A stretch of DNA of 64,000 bases from Thiomicrorhabdus aquaedulcis (GCF_004001325.1 NZ_AP018722.1:744001-808000), one strand, 5' to 3'. Shown: positions 10,034 to 18,986, counted from the stretch's first letter. The notes: generated from the sequence alone by a model not told the origin. Translations and numbers: made by a program.

Positions 10034-11260
10034 ATGGCATTAATTGTTCAAAAATACGGCGGCACTTCAGTAGGTAATATTGAGCGCATCCAAAATGTAG
10101 CCAACAAGGTCGCGCAGTTTGTCGATCAAGGGCATCAGTTAGTGGTGGTTTTGTCGGCCATGAGCGGCGAAACCAATCGCTTGATGGCGATGGCCAACGA
10201 AATTCAAACGCGCCCCTCTAAGCGTGAATTAGACGTGATGTTAACCACCGGCGAGCAAGTCACTATTGCGTTATTAAGCATGGCGTTGCAAGAAAAAGGC
10301 TATCCAGCCATTTCCTACACCGGTTGGCAAGTGCCTATTCGCACCGACGATTCGTATACCAAAGCGCGTATTTCTGAAATTGATGGCGATAAAATTCGTT
10401 ATCAATTGGCCGAAGGCAAAGTGGTGGTGGTCGCGGGCTTTCAGGGAATCAGTTTTGAGGGTGATATTACGACCCTTGGTCGTGGCGGTTCGGATACCAC
10501 AGCGGTGGCTTTAGCCGCCGCATTAAACGCCGACGAATGTCAAATTTACACCGATGTAGACGGCGTTTACACCACTGATCCGCGCGTAGTGCCCGAGGCC
10601 AAACGGTTAGATAAAATCACCTACGATGAAATGCTTGAATTGGCCAGTTTGGGTGCCAAAGTATTGCAAATTCGTTCGGTTGAATTTGCCAGTAAATACA
10701 ATGTACCGTTAAGAGTGTTGTCGTCTATGCAAGACGGTGGCGGCACGCTGATTACTTCTGAAGAACACTTTAAGGACAATGAGATGGAACAACCACTGAT
10801 CTCGGGAATTGCGTTTAGTCGCGATGAGGCAAAATTGATGATGTTAGGCGTACCCGACAAACCGGGCGTTGCCTATAAAATTATTGGCCCTATTTCGGAC
10901 GCCAATATTGATATTGATATGATTATTCAAAACCAAGGCGTAGACGGTACTACCGACTTTACCTTTACCGTAAGCCGTTTAGACGCACCCGCTGCGCTAG
11001 AGATGCTGCAAAGCAGCGCCAACAAGCTAGGTGCGCGTGAAGTCTTGTCTGACGACACCATTGTTAAAATTTCTATGGTAGGTGTGGGCATGAAATCACA
11101 CGCCGGCATTGCCAGCACTGTGTTTAAAACCTTGGCCGACAATAACATTAATATTCAAATGATAGGCACCACCGAAATTAAAATATCGGTGGTGATTGAA
11201 GAGCGTTATTTAGAAACAGCGGTGAAAGCCTTGCACCAAGCGTTTGATTTAGACAAATAA
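10034..11260 (+). CDS. lysC: Aspartate kinase (monofunctional)
   Basis: A 408-residue aspartokinase that phosphorylates aspartate as the first step towards lysine, threonine, methionine and diaminopimelate. It opens with the kinase signature KYGGTSVGN and has GRGGSDTTAVALAAAL in the catalytic domain. Two C-terminal ACT domains (from about residue 265) are expected to bind feedback inhibitors. It is the short monofunctional type without a fused homoserine dehydrogenase. In many gammaproteobacteria csrA lies between this gene and tRNA-Ser; here the 205-base gap has only a terminator and the tRNA promoter. Confidence 0.96.
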   Translation: MALIVQKYGGTSVGNIERIQNVANKVAQFVDQGHQLVVVLSAMSGETNRLMAMANEIQTRPSKRELDVMLTTGEQVTIALLSMALQEKGYPAISYTGWQVPIRTDDSYTKARISEIDGDKIRYQLAEGKVVVVAGFQGISFEGDITTLGRGGSDTTAVALAAALNADECQIYTDVDGVYTTDPRVVPEAKRLDKITYDEMLELASLGAKVLQIRSVEFASKYNVPLRVLSSMQDGGGTLITSEEHFKDNEMEQPLISGIAFSRDEAKLMMLGVPDKPGVAYKIIGPISDANIDIDMIIQNQGVDGTTDFTFTVSRLDAPAALEMLQSSANKLGAREVLSDDTIVKISMVGVGMKSHAGIASTVFKTLADNNINIQMIGTTEIKISVVIEERYLETAVKALHQAFDLDK

Positions 11261-11286
11261 CTTAATAAATCTTTTGCCAGTGTTTT

Positions 11287-11312
11287 AAAACCCGCTTAAC
11301 CGCGGGTTTTTG
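11287..11312 (+). terminator. Rho-independent terminator after lysC
   Basis: AAAACCCGC, a six-base loop, GCGGGTTTT and further T. It lies 26 bases after the lysC stop. Confidence 0.88.
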
Positions 11313-11422
11313 TTTCTGGCGGTTAAAGCGGCGTTGATTGAATGTTGATTGAGTATTCACGTTGGTTTTAATGGTTTTAATGCCCGCAAACCAAATAAAA
11401 CCTAAAAATTGCACCTGTAAGG

Positions 11423-11451
11423 TTTACAAGCCGTAACATTGCTTGTATTAT
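11423..11451 (+). promoter_or_regulatory. Sigma-70 promoter of tRNA-Ser
   Basis: TTTACA (11423-11428), 17-base spacer, TATTAT (11446-11451), 14 bases before the mature tRNA. Confidence 0.65.
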
Positions 11452-11465
11452 ACGCGCCTGAAATA

Positions 11466-11557
11466 GGAGACGTGGCCGAGAGGCTGAAGGCGCTCCCCTG
11501 CTAAGGGAGTATAGGGTTTATCCCCTATCGAGGGTTCGAATCCCTCCGTCTCCACCA
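11466..11557 (+). tRNA. tRNA-Ser (anticodon GCT)
   Basis: Cloverleaf with a 7-bp acceptor stem (GGAGACG with CGTCTCC), anticodon stem and loop CTCCCCTGCTAAGGGAG with anticodon GCT, a long variable arm typical of class II tRNAs (ATAGGGTTTATCCCCTAT) and the T-loop GGTTCGAATCC. The 3' CCA is encoded. It reads AGC and AGU serine codons. Confidence 0.97.
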
Positions 11558-11622
11558 TTTCATTGGTTTTATTTAGTGTTAGCCTACTAAAAATAGTGAA
11601 ATAAAAATAGTGAAAAATATTC

Positions 11623-11651
11623 TTGACAGTTTACAAATTAAACACTAGAAT
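11623..11651 (+). promoter_or_regulatory. Sigma-70 promoter of tRNA-Arg
   Basis: A consensus TTGACA (11623-11628), exact 17-base spacer and TAGAAT (11646-11651), 16 bases before the tRNA. One of the strongest-looking promoters in the window. Confidence 0.85.
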
Positions 11652-11667
11652 ACGCACCACTTACAAA

Positions 11668-11744
11668 GCGCCCGTAGCTCAATTGGATAGAGTACTCGGC
11701 TACGAACCGAGCGGTTAGGGGTTCAAGTCCCTTCGGGCGCACCA
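11668..11744 (+). tRNA. tRNA-Arg (anticodon ACG)
   Basis: Acceptor stem GCGCCCG with CGGGCGC, D arm AGCTCAATTGGATAGAGT, anticodon loop CTACGAA giving anticodon ACG (A34 is normally edited to inosine by TadA), T arm with GGTTCAAGTCC, encoded CCA. It lies at the left edge of the accessory island, a usual place for integration, although I found no second copy of its 3' end at the right edge. Confidence 0.97.
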
Positions 11745-11750
11745 TATACT

Positions 11751-11787
11751 AAACCCCGTTTAATCTAAGATTAAACGGGGTTTTTTA
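11751..11787 (+). terminator. Rho-independent terminator after tRNA-Arg
   Basis: A 16-bp perfect stem AAACCCCGTTTAATCT with AGATTAAACGGGGTTT, followed by T on the plus strand. It separates the tRNA from the restriction gene. Confidence 0.92.
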
Positions 11788-11842
11788 TTGTCTAAAATTT
11801 ATTCGTCTTGTTTAATTTTTAATATTTCGTATACTCGTTGGC

Positions 11843-14800
11843 TTGCTAAAAATACTTAACAAACCAGGTGTCGAATCCTTGAAAATTAAAAACCACAAAT
11901 CACTCATTTCTTACGAACACAATTTATTTAGCCCCGCGTTTTTAATGTCCCATTGGGCGAAAGATTACGATGCCTATTGCGCCAGCGGTGAAGATGATAC
12001 GCTGCGCGAAAAACTAAGCCATTGGGCGAATAAAGACTTTCAAAAAGAAACGGCTGCCGAAGGGCGCTTTGTACAATTATTTTTTGTTGAACTTTGGTGT
12101 TACATCGGCTCTGGTGAACAAAACCGAGAAGATGGATTTACCCTTTACCCACAATTTCCTATCAATCATGCTGGGCAGCGCGGTGGCAAAGGTTATGCCG
12201 ACTTAGCCCTCGGCTGGTTTGCCTTACAAGATCACCCCGAAACGCCGCAAGTGTTATGCGAATTTAAAGATATTCGTTCCGGCCTCGACGAAAAACAAAA
12301 TCGCAAAGACAACGATCGTTCGCCGGTGCAACAATGCGCTGACTATCTACACTTTGCCCGCCAGCAATATGCGCCTTACGGACACGAGAAAATTCAACCC
12401 ACCTGGGGCATTGTTACCGATATGAACGAATTCCGTTTATATTGGAAAGCCAAAATGCCGGGGCAATACCAGCGGTTTATTCTCAAACCCAAGACCATGA
12501 AAGAGCAATCGCTTAGCCTGCTGGCCGATAGCGAACAGGCTCGTCAACAACGGTTTTTATTCAAAACCCTGTTTCAAAGCGACATGCTCCTAAATCGCGG
12601 CAATGCATCTGCTTTGCTCAAACTGTTCAACTCTCAGCAAATTCAAGAAAAAGTGCTTGAAAAGACCTTTTATTTTGAATATCGCGACTATCGCGAAACC
12701 TTATTTAAAACCTTGTTAAAAGCCAACACTTTAAACTACCCACCGCAAAAACTGGTACGCCTCACCCAAAAACTGCTCGACCGCTTACTGTTTATTATGT
12801 TCTGCGAAGACATGGGCGCGCACCTCGAATATCCGGTAAATCTGCTGCGCGATTTAATGGTCGAAGGCTCGCAAGACACTCGCTATAACCCACTAGCCAA
12901 CGACTTTTACGAAGAAAAAGTATCACGCCTGTTTAAAACCATGCGACTGGGCGGCACCTTATGGAATCACCGCATCAACAAATTCAATGGCGGATTATTC
13001 GCCGCCGATGACGACTTAGAAAACTTGTTTATCCCCAACCACATCTTTTTTACCCCGATGCAGGGCGCAACCGAACAGGCGATGAAAACCGAAAAACACA
13101 CCTTGCTGTATTTTTCCGCCAACTACAATTTCGGCATCGAAGACGGCGGCGAACGCACCATCGGCCTTTACACCCTTGGGCGCATTTTCGAGCAATCCAT
13201 TACCGACCTCGAAATCATGGAAGCCGAAGCCGCCAACGAAGAATCGCTGATGAAACTCAGCAAACGCAAAACCGACGGCGTGTACTACACCCCCGAATGG
13301 GTCACTGAATATGTGGTCGAACAAACTCTTGGGCTACGCCTGCGCGAACTGCAAACCGAACTTGGCTTTGAGGCCTACAGCGACTTAACCGATTTAGAAA
13401 TCGACGCCGCCCACACCAAAAATGGTAAATTCGCCGCGCAAAAATCCCGCGCCAAAAGCTACTTTGAAGTACTTGAAGAATATGAAGTGCGTCTGAGCGA
13501 AATAAAAGTGCTTGACCCTGCCTGCGGCAGTGGCGCGTTTTTGATACAAGCGCTTAAACGCCTGCTAAAAGAACACGAAGCGATCAACAAAGAAAAAGCC
13601 CGCATCAGCTACGAATTTAAACAAGGTGGCCTGTTTGATGTTGGCCAAGTCTATCGCAATATTCTCTCTAAAAACCTTTACGGTGTGGACATCAACCCAG
13701 AATCGGTTGAAATCACCAAACTCGCACTTTGGTTGCATACCGTCATGCCCGGCCAGCCCCTATCCTCGCTGGATAACAATATCCTTTGCGGCAATAGCCT
13801 GGTCGATTGGGATATTCAAACCATCTTGCCCGACCTTAAGGAACACCAACTCGCCAAAATCAACCCGTTTAGCTACGCCGAAGCGTTTCAAGAGGTCTTC
13901 GCCAACGGCGGTTTTGACGTGATTATCGGCAATCCGCCCTACATCAAACTGCAAAACATGAAAAAGGTCGCGCCGGAAGCGACCGAATACTGGGTAAAGG
14001 CCACTAAAACCGAAAGCCTGACCGACGAAAACGGTCAAATAATTGAAAAGCAGGTGCCGAAATTTCGCAGTACCCAAACCGGCAATTACGATATTTATTT
14101 ACCGTTTTTTGAACAATCGGTGCAACTGATTAACCCAAAAGGGCGCATGGGGTTTATCGCGCCGAGTGTTTGGGCGGTAAACGAATACGGCGCAGGGCTA
14201 AGAGCCTTTTTACATCAAAGCCAACAAATGGATCGTTGGATTGACTTTAAAAGTTACCAAATTTTTGACGAAGCCATTACCTACACCGCGTTGCAGTTTT
14301 TTACTGGTCAAGCGAATGACGGCATCAAATTGCATTTTGCTCCGCAAGGCGCGGATGATTTAGCAGGCCTGCATTGGGACGACATTACGCCTTTACCTTA
14401 TCATCAACTCGACCCTAACCAGGCCTGGCAGTTTATGCCGGAAGTTGAACGGGTTTTAATCAATAAATTATTTGAAACTTGTCCATCTTTGAAAAGCATG
14501 ACTACATCAATTTCACAAGGTTTGATTACAAGTGCAAATAATATTTATCACCTCACCAAAGTCGCAGACGGACGTTATATTTCCTATACCGATAAACAAA
14601 ATCCATTGGAAATTGAAATCGAAGACGGCTTAATGAAACCGCTGATTTCCGGTATAGAGGCCAAGAGATATCAACAGCCGCTCACCGAAACCTATTTACT
14701 GTTTCCCTATGACCTCAGCGGTGATTCACCGAAATTATTTACTCAGCAACAAATGCAAACCCAATTCCCGCAAGGCTGGGTGTATTTGCAAGCGCATGAG

Positions 14801-15793
14801 GCATATTTACGCGGGCGCGAAAGTGGAAAATTTAGTAACGATGCTTGGTATCAGTTCGGGCGTAATCAAAATCTAGATAAGCAGGGAGATAAAAAGTTAT
14901 TTGTCGCTGGCACAGCACCAGAATTGAGACTCTCGTATGACTATGAGGCTAAATATACTGCGAATGATAAACGCGTTTATACAATTCATGCGGAAAAACA
15001 AAATGACTTAATCTACTTGCTGGGTATCTTAAATGCCCCTGTAGCCAGCTACATTTTCAAAAAAATTGCTAGGCCAAAAGCCGGTGGATTTTTTGATATT
15101 GAATCGCAATATCTTGCCCCTTTGCCCATTCCAAATGCCAACGACGAGCAAAAAGCCCATATTGGCGAACTGGCGCAAACTTTACAAAACTTGCATTCGG
15201 AATACCGCGATAAACTCGCGCAATTTGATAAACGCCTCGCTTCTACGCAAATGCTCGCCGAACCCAAAGACTTAGCCTGGCTTTGGGCGGATATTCAACC
15301 CATCAACGACCTTAAAAAATCCGACCAAGCCAAAGCCAGCGGCTTAAAAGGCAAAGAACTCACCGAATGGGCGAAACAACAGGCACAAAAAGTGTTGGAC
15401 AAAAACCTGCAGCCGCTAGCCAGCCAACTCAACGCCAAAACCAAGCTGGTCGTGCAATATCAAGACGGCGAAATGAGTTTATTAGCAAATGGCATCGAAG
15501 TCATTACCCAATATATCACCGATGAACAAGCCGCTTTGATGGTTCCGCAATGGCGACAAGTCATACGCACCACCAATATCACCCCCAGCGTCACCGCCGA
15601 CAAACTCGTTGGACACCTGCTCAACCTAAAAACCACCCATAACGCCAGCCTAATCCAACAACTCAACACGCTCGACACCGCGCTGGAAAACCTCCAAACC
15701 CAAATCCAAACCAAGGAAACCCAACTCAACCAACACACCTACCAACTCTACAACCTAACCCAAGACGAAATCGCGTTGATTGAGGGTGGGTGA
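11843..15793 (+). CDS. Type IIG restriction-methylation fusion (Eco57I-like)
   Basis: A single 1316-residue polypeptide that should cut and methylate DNA. The N-terminal third has a PD-(D/E)XK-like nuclease block: ADLALGWFAL then LCEFKDI near residue 140. The gamma-class N6-adenine methyltransferase follows, with motif I DPACGSGAFLI near residue 557 and catalytic motif IV NPPY near 696. The last third resembles a TaqI-type target recognition domain and ends in a coiled-coil-like segment. This layout is that of Eco57I-class enzymes. The frame opens at a TTG with no ribosome binding site; an internal ATG at 11945 is a possible alternative. It sits directly after tRNA-Arg and starts the defence island. 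It is long, intact, and has one palindrome near-copy (14418). Confidence 0.88.
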   Translation: MLKILNKPGVESLKIKNHKSLISYEHNLFSPAFLMSHWAKDYDAYCASGEDDTLREKLSHWANKDFQKETAAEGRFVQLFFVELWCYIGSGEQNREDGFTLYPQFPINHAGQRGGKGYADLALGWFALQDHPETPQVLCEFKDIRSGLDEKQNRKDNDRSPVQQCADYLHFARQQYAPYGHEKIQPTWGIVTDMNEFRLYWKAKMPGQYQRFILKPKTMKEQSLSLLADSEQARQQRFLFKTLFQSDMLLNRGNASALLKLFNSQQIQEKVLEKTFYFEYRDYRETLFKTLLKANTLNYPPQKLVRLTQKLLDRLLFIMFCEDMGAHLEYPVNLLRDLMVEGSQDTRYNPLANDFYEEKVSRLFKTMRLGGTLWNHRINKFNGGLFAADDDLENLFIPNHIFFTPMQGATEQAMKTEKHTLLYFSANYNFGIEDGGERTIGLYTLGRIFEQSITDLEIMEAEAANEESLMKLSKRKTDGVYYTPEWVTEYVVEQTLGLRLRELQTELGFEAYSDLTDLEIDAAHTKNGKFAAQKSRAKSYFEVLEEYEVRLSEIKVLDPACGSGAFLIQALKRLLKEHEAINKEKARISYEFKQGGLFDVGQVYRNILSKNLYGVDINPESVEITKLALWLHTVMPGQPLSSLDNNILCGNSLVDWDIQTILPDLKEHQLAKINPFSYAEAFQEVFANGGFDVIIGNPPYIKLQNMKKVAPEATEYWVKATKTESLTDENGQIIEKQVPKFRSTQTGNYDIYLPFFEQSVQLINPKGRMGFIAPSVWAVNEYGAGLRAFLHQSQQMDRWIDFKSYQIFDEAITYTALQFFTGQANDGIKLHFAPQGADDLAGLHWDDITPLPYHQLDPNQAWQFMPEVERVLINKLFETCPSLKSMTTSISQGLITSANNIYHLTKVADGRYISYTDKQNPLEIEIEDGLMKPLISGIEAKRYQQPLTETYLLFPYDLSGDSPKLFTQQQMQTQFPQGWVYLQAHEAYLRGRESGKFSNDAWYQFGRNQNLDKQGDKKLFVAGTAPELRLSYDYEAKYTANDKRVYTIHAEKQNDLIYLLGILNAPVASYIFKKIARPKAGGFFDIESQYLAPLPIPNANDEQKAHIGELAQTLQNLHSEYRDKLAQFDKRLASTQMLAEPKDLAWLWADIQPINDLKKSDQAKASGLKGKELTEWAKQQAQKVLDKNLQPLASQLNAKTKLVVQYQDGEMSLLANGIEVITQYITDEQAALMVPQWRQVIRTTNITPSVTADKLVGHLLNLKTTHNASLIQQLNTLDTALENLQTQIQTKETQLNQHTYQLYNLTQDEIALIEGG

Positions 15794-15838
15794 AGTTCAT
15801 TTTTATTTGAATCTGCGAAATGAAAAAAAGGATTGATT

Positions 15839-16306
15839 ATGAAAAAGCGTTCTTTTAAATCGGTTTTAACATCGCTGCCTGATTTGGTCGATATGCGTGT
15901 GACTTATCTTAGGCCTATTTTTGCGACAATTATATTTTTGAGCCTTGTTATTTGGGTGATATTTTTAACGGATGGTTCGGTTATTTGGATAGCTTTAACG
16001 CTTGGTGCTTTATGGGGTGGCTTTCCTGTCATTACCGGCTTAGCAGGCCTGGTGGTTTTTGTGTGGTGTTTAATGGAATCTTTGCTGAGCTGGGCAATCA
16101 ACAAGCCTAGAGTTTTTAAAGCGCCCAAACGGCTTTCGATTGAAGAAAAGCAGAAGTTAAATGATTGGTTGGCCAGTCAAGAACAAAATACTGAATGCGA
16201 AAATGGTCAATTAACCCATACTAAAAAACAAGACAATAAATTTTTACTTGGCGTTATTGCAGGTGCCATTGGAATAAGCCTGTTAAGTGGTTGTGATGAT
16301 GAATAA
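15839..16306 (+). CDS. Small membrane protein of unknown function
   Basis: I do not recognise this 155-residue protein. Two or three hydrophobic segments lie at about residues 24-43, 46-60 and 62-80, followed by a polar, Lys- and Gln-rich stretch and a last hydrophobic segment (LLGVIAGAIGISLLSG) ending CDDE. The C-terminal LLSGC looks like a lipobox but is at the wrong end of the protein for lipidation. The ATG at 15839 is preferred over an upstream TTG because AAGGA sits six bases before it. It starts 45 bases after the type IIG gene in the same direction and may be cotranscribed with it; a role in defence is only suggested by place. Confidence 0.6.
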   Translation: MKKRSFKSVLTSLPDLVDMRVTYLRPIFATIIFLSLVIWVIFLTDGSVIWIALTLGALWGGFPVITGLAGLVVFVWCLMESLLSWAINKPRVFKAPKRLSIEEKQKLNDWLASQEQNTECENGQLTHTKKQDNKFLLGVIAGAIGISLLSGCDDE

Positions 16307-16491
16307 ATTGATGTGTGAAGGTTCAGTCGTCACTCATTTCTGGGCACCTGCGTGGGAATGCAGACCGATAGCGAGTAAATCGGGGTCGTAAATGAGACTG
16401 TTGAACAAGGAACGGGTTTCCAGTAACCAAGTTTGATGGCGGTATCGGTCTGCTTTTGAACAATTAATAGGATTAAATTTTTGAGGTGATG

Positions 16492-17409
16492 ATGGCGATT
16501 CCTGATTTTCAAACGGCGATGTTGCCGGTTTTAAAATGTTTGGCGGGCAAGGATGTGGTGAGTTCGGCGCAGATTGTGGAGCAGTTGAGCGATGCGTTTG
16601 CTTTAACGCCGGAACAGCGTGCGGAGTTATTGCCCTCTGGTAAGCAACCGATATTTAAAAATCGTGTTGGTTGGGCGATTCTGCATTTAAAAAAGGCCGG
16701 CCTGATCAGTTCGCCTAAACGTGCGCATGTTCAGATTACCGAGTTGGGACAATCAGTGTTGGCGCAAATGCCAGAGAGTATCAACCTGCGGTATTTAAAT
16801 CAGTTTGAGAGTTATCGCGAATTTCGTTCCATTAAAGCTTCAGATAAAGAACCTCTTGAAGACATTTTAGCGCCAAATTCAGCAGGCACACCGGACGAGC
16901 AATTACAGCAGGCGTATCAGTCGTTGAATTGCAGTTTGGCGGCGGAACTATTGGATAACGTTAAACAGCTTTCGTCCCAAGCATTTGAACAGTTGGTGGT
17001 GGATTTGATGATTGGTATGGGTTATGGCGGTGCGCGTAAAGAAGCGGGGCAGGCGACTAAGCTGACGGGCGATGATGGCATCGACGGTATTATCAATGAA
17101 GACAAATTGGGTTTGGATGCGATTTATCTGCAAGCCAAGCGCTGGGAAAACACCGTTCATCGTCCAGAGATTGATAAGTTTATTGGTTCGTTGACGCGGC
17201 AAGGCGCAAAAAAGGGGGTATTTATTACCACGTCGGATTTTTCGCAGGGCGCGTTAGCCTCGGTGCGTGGGCTAAATTTATCGGTGGTGCTGGTGGACGG
17301 TCAAAAGCTGGCTGAGTTAATGATTGAGCATAATGTGGGTGTGAGCGTGAAAGAAATTTATCAAGTTAAAGCTTTGGACTCAGATTACTTTGAGGGCTTT
17401 TTAGCCTAA
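16492..17409 (+). CDS. mrr: Mrr-type modification-dependent restriction endonuclease
   Basis: A 305-residue protein with an N-terminal winged-helix domain (about 1-95, including VGWAILHLKKAGLI) and a C-terminal Mrr catalytic domain. The PD-(D/E)XK-like core is GDDGIDGII followed by LQAKRW, with D and the Q-X-K pair in the expected positions, then FITTSDFSQGA. Mrr enzymes cleave DNA carrying modified bases, so this gene would act against foreign methylated DNA while tolerating the host pattern. Three starts lie in a row (GTG 16486, ATG 16489, ATG 16492); the last is placed best after GAGGT. A strong terminator with the window's palindrome closes the gene. Confidence 0.88.
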   Translation: MAIPDFQTAMLPVLKCLAGKDVVSSAQIVEQLSDAFALTPEQRAELLPSGKQPIFKNRVGWAILHLKKAGLISSPKRAHVQITELGQSVLAQMPESINLRYLNQFESYREFRSIKASDKEPLEDILAPNSAGTPDEQLQQAYQSLNCSLAAELLDNVKQLSSQAFEQLVVDLMIGMGYGGARKEAGQATKLTGDDGIDGIINEDKLGLDAIYLQAKRWENTVHRPEIDKFIGSLTRQGAKKGVFITTSDFSQGALASVRGLNLSVVLVDGQKLAELMIEHNVGVSVKEIYQVKALDSDYFEGFLA

Positions 17410-17415
17410 AAACCC

Positions 17416-17450
17416 GCCAAAAACAACCAGGCCTGGTTGTTTTTGTTGGC
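17416..17450 (+). terminator. Hairpin terminator with ACCAGGCCTGGT at its apex
   Basis: GCC and AAAAACAACCAGG pair with CCTGGTTGTTTTT and GGC, with a three-base bulge. The palindrome at 17426-17437 forms the top of the stem and the T tract is within the right arm. It follows mrr directly. Confidence 0.75.
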
Positions 17451-17538
17451 ATTTTAAATGTGTTCATTATTTATGAACTTGAAGTTGTTGTGAACGGCTT
17501 GTTGTGATCTAAGCGGTGTAGTTATACGGTATGGACTG

Positions 17539-17797
17539 TCAACCCTTTTTCGTACACAAAGACGCCCATTTTTTATCTAAGTCCTTCATGGCTTTGATCC
17601 ATTGATTTTCATACTCTACTGGCGAGTAATCGTCATTGGTACTGTGCATTCTTTTGTGGTTGTACCAACCAATATATTCGGTCACATCGTACAATGCTTC
17701 TTTACCCGTGCTGTAGGTTGTCCGATACACTCGTTCCTTTTTCAAAGAAGCAAAAAAACTCTCTACCACCGCATTATCCCAACAGTTTCCGCGACGG
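17539..17797 (-). pseudogene. IS3-family transposase OrfB, C-terminal fragment
   Basis: On the minus strand the frame encodes the last 85 or so residues of an IS3-type integrase-like transposase: RGNCWDNAVVESFFASLKKE with the catalytic Glu region, then YIGWYNHKRMHSTNDDYSPVEYE. Everything upstream is missing because a second copy of the same IS, in opposite orientation, begins at about 17798. Just beyond its stop lies the IS end TGGACTGTCAACCC (about 17531), related to the end at 17798. The element is a truncated, immobile piece. Confidence 0.85.
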
Positions 17798-18226
17798 TGG
17801 ACTGGATACAATCCTTCGTACACAAAGACACGTTAAAATGTAACTAAAAAATACGAACGGAAATTGAAATATGAAACACCTAAAACGCTATGACGATCAA
17901 CTCAAACAACAAGCCATTGAAATGGCGTTAGAAGGTTCAAAACCAGTCGCGCAAATCGCCCGGGATTTGGGCATAACCGCTAACACCCTCTACGGCTGGG
18001 TCGATAAAACCCGCCGCGCCAATCCGAGCAAAGCGTCAACTAAACCTGCTGAAGTCAAGCCAGTTGATTTAGAGGCAGAGAGCCGCAAACTCAAACGCGA
18101 ATTAACGCGTGCGCTGAAGGACGTCGAACTGCTAAAAAAGGCGGCCGCGTACTTTGCGGCACACAAGTAGCAAAGTACGCCTGGATAGACGAACATAAGA
18201 CCCAGCATGGCACTTGTCGATTATGA
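17798..18226 (+). mobile_element. IS3-family insertion sequence, 5' part only
   Basis: It begins with the end TGGACTGGATAC followed by TTCGTACACAAAGAC, which also occurs at the other fragment's end (17551 region). It carries orfA (17871-18170) and the first 19 codons of orfB (from 18167, beginning with AKYAWIDEHKTQHGTC) and is cut off at about 18222. With the opposite fragment at 17531-17797 it forms a head-to-head junction of two broken copies. Confidence 0.82.
17871..18170 (+). CDS. IS3-family OrfA (helix-turn-helix transposase subunit)
   Basis: A 99-residue OrfA with an N-terminal HTH (VAQIARDLGITANTLYGWV) and a C-terminal leucine-zipper-like coiled coil (LKRELTRALKDVELLKKAAAYF). OrfA binds the element's ends and is normally fused to OrfB by -1 frameshifting. 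The orfB frame does start by overlapping the stop here, but it ends after 19 codons, so no functional transposase can be made from this copy. Confidence 0.88.
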   Translation: MKHLKRYDDQLKQQAIEMALEGSKPVAQIARDLGITANTLYGWVDKTRRANPSKASTKPAEVKPVDLEAESRKLKRELTRALKDVELLKKAAAYFAAHK

Positions 18227-18277
18227 TCTATATCCTATATTTGAGGTAATTATAGGCTATAAAACCCTACAGGTTTA

Positions 18278-18454
18278 TTAGACCATTACAGGCCAAGCTC
18301 TTTCACCCATAGGGTTGTTATTGACAGTGATCATTTGAAATTCAATGGATTTCCAATCAATGAGTTGATTGAGTTCGTCTAACTCTGTAATCGCTTCATG
18401 CTCGTGGATAAAGGCATCTGCAAGTGAGGTTTGAGTTAGGTTTTTCCAGGCCAT
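18278..18454 (-). pseudogene. IS5-family transposase, N-terminal remnant
   Basis: Starting with an ATG at 18454 the minus strand encodes 58 residues beginning MAWKNLTQTSLADAF and continuing ELDELNQLIDW, the recognisable N-terminus of an IS5-family DDE transposase. The catalytic part is absent and a stop comes soon after GERAWPVM. About 90 bases upstream of the start lies the end of the element (18544-18559), which is the same sequence as the ends of the three short palindromic elements in this window. Confidence 0.82.
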
Positions 18455-18559
18455 TTTAGTGCTCCATTGAATGGTTTTAATGGGGTGTATTTTAAAGGTG
18501 AGTGACTTTGCATATCAGAATATTTTGAGTTTTTCAAAGGGTTCTCGTGCAAAGGTCTC
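18278..18559 (-). mobile_element. IS5-family element, left part only
   Basis: The remnant transposase plus its terminal inverted repeat. Read on the minus strand, the end is GAGACCTTTGCACGAG, matching the MITE ends at 30231, 47136 and 62655. The other end is not found nearby, so the element has been truncated. Confidence 0.75.
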
Positions 18560-18689
18560 TATTAGAATGAATTGTTTTATTAATTAATAGTGGTACACAT
18601 TTGGTACACAAAATTTGAATTTCTTGAATATTTAATAGGTATAAAAAAGCCACAACCCCTGTTTATAAAGGATTGTAGCTTATGGTATC

Positions 18690-18712
18690 TGGTGGAGGTG
18701 GGCGGAGTCGAA
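18690..18712 (-). other. Fragment of an ssrA (tmRNA) 3' end, probable attachment-site relic
   Basis: Read on the minus strand the 23 bases end CCGCCCACCTCCACCA preceded by TTCGACT, which is the T-loop, acceptor stem and CCA of a bacterial tmRNA. The rest of tmRNA is absent here. Elements that integrate in ssrA duplicate exactly this stretch, so the fragment is best read as an att half-site from a former island or prophage. No integrase gene is recognisable nearby. Confidence 0.6.
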
Positions 18713-18928
18713 AGCCCTTTTTTTATAGTGGTTTTAGTGGCTATATTGCCATTTTTGTGCCACTTGGTTTGTTGCTTACTTGGTTCTATAGAGGATTTTG
18801 TTGATCATCTAGGCCATAAATCCACTCAGATACTATATAACATTGTTTAAATATGAATTTAAAATGCAGGCTAAAAAAGGGCGTGAATAGATGGGGAAAA
18901 AGGCTTATAATTTCAGACGATAAATAAT

Positions 18929-18954
18929 TGACGTTAGTGTTAAAAAAACGTCAG
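18929..18954. promoter_or_regulatory. Inverted repeat upstream of the Fic module
   Basis: TGACGTT and AACGTCA are 7-bp arms about ten bases apart, roughly 35 bases before the antitoxin start and overlapping a TTGACG that could be a -35 element. Position suits an autoregulatory operator, though no binding data are implied. Confidence 0.4.
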
Positions 18955-18986
18955 GGTGTAGTGAATGATTTATGGAGGAACTAAAA

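Noticed and set aside
11720-11744. tRNA-Arg 3' end as the attachment site of the island
   Set aside because: No second copy of the 3' end was found near 21.3-21.5 kb, and no integrase gene is present.
18590-18850. 86-codon frame on the plus strand in the island
   Set aside because: It overlaps the ssrA 3'-end relic, has no ribosome binding site and no recognisable domain; chance frame.
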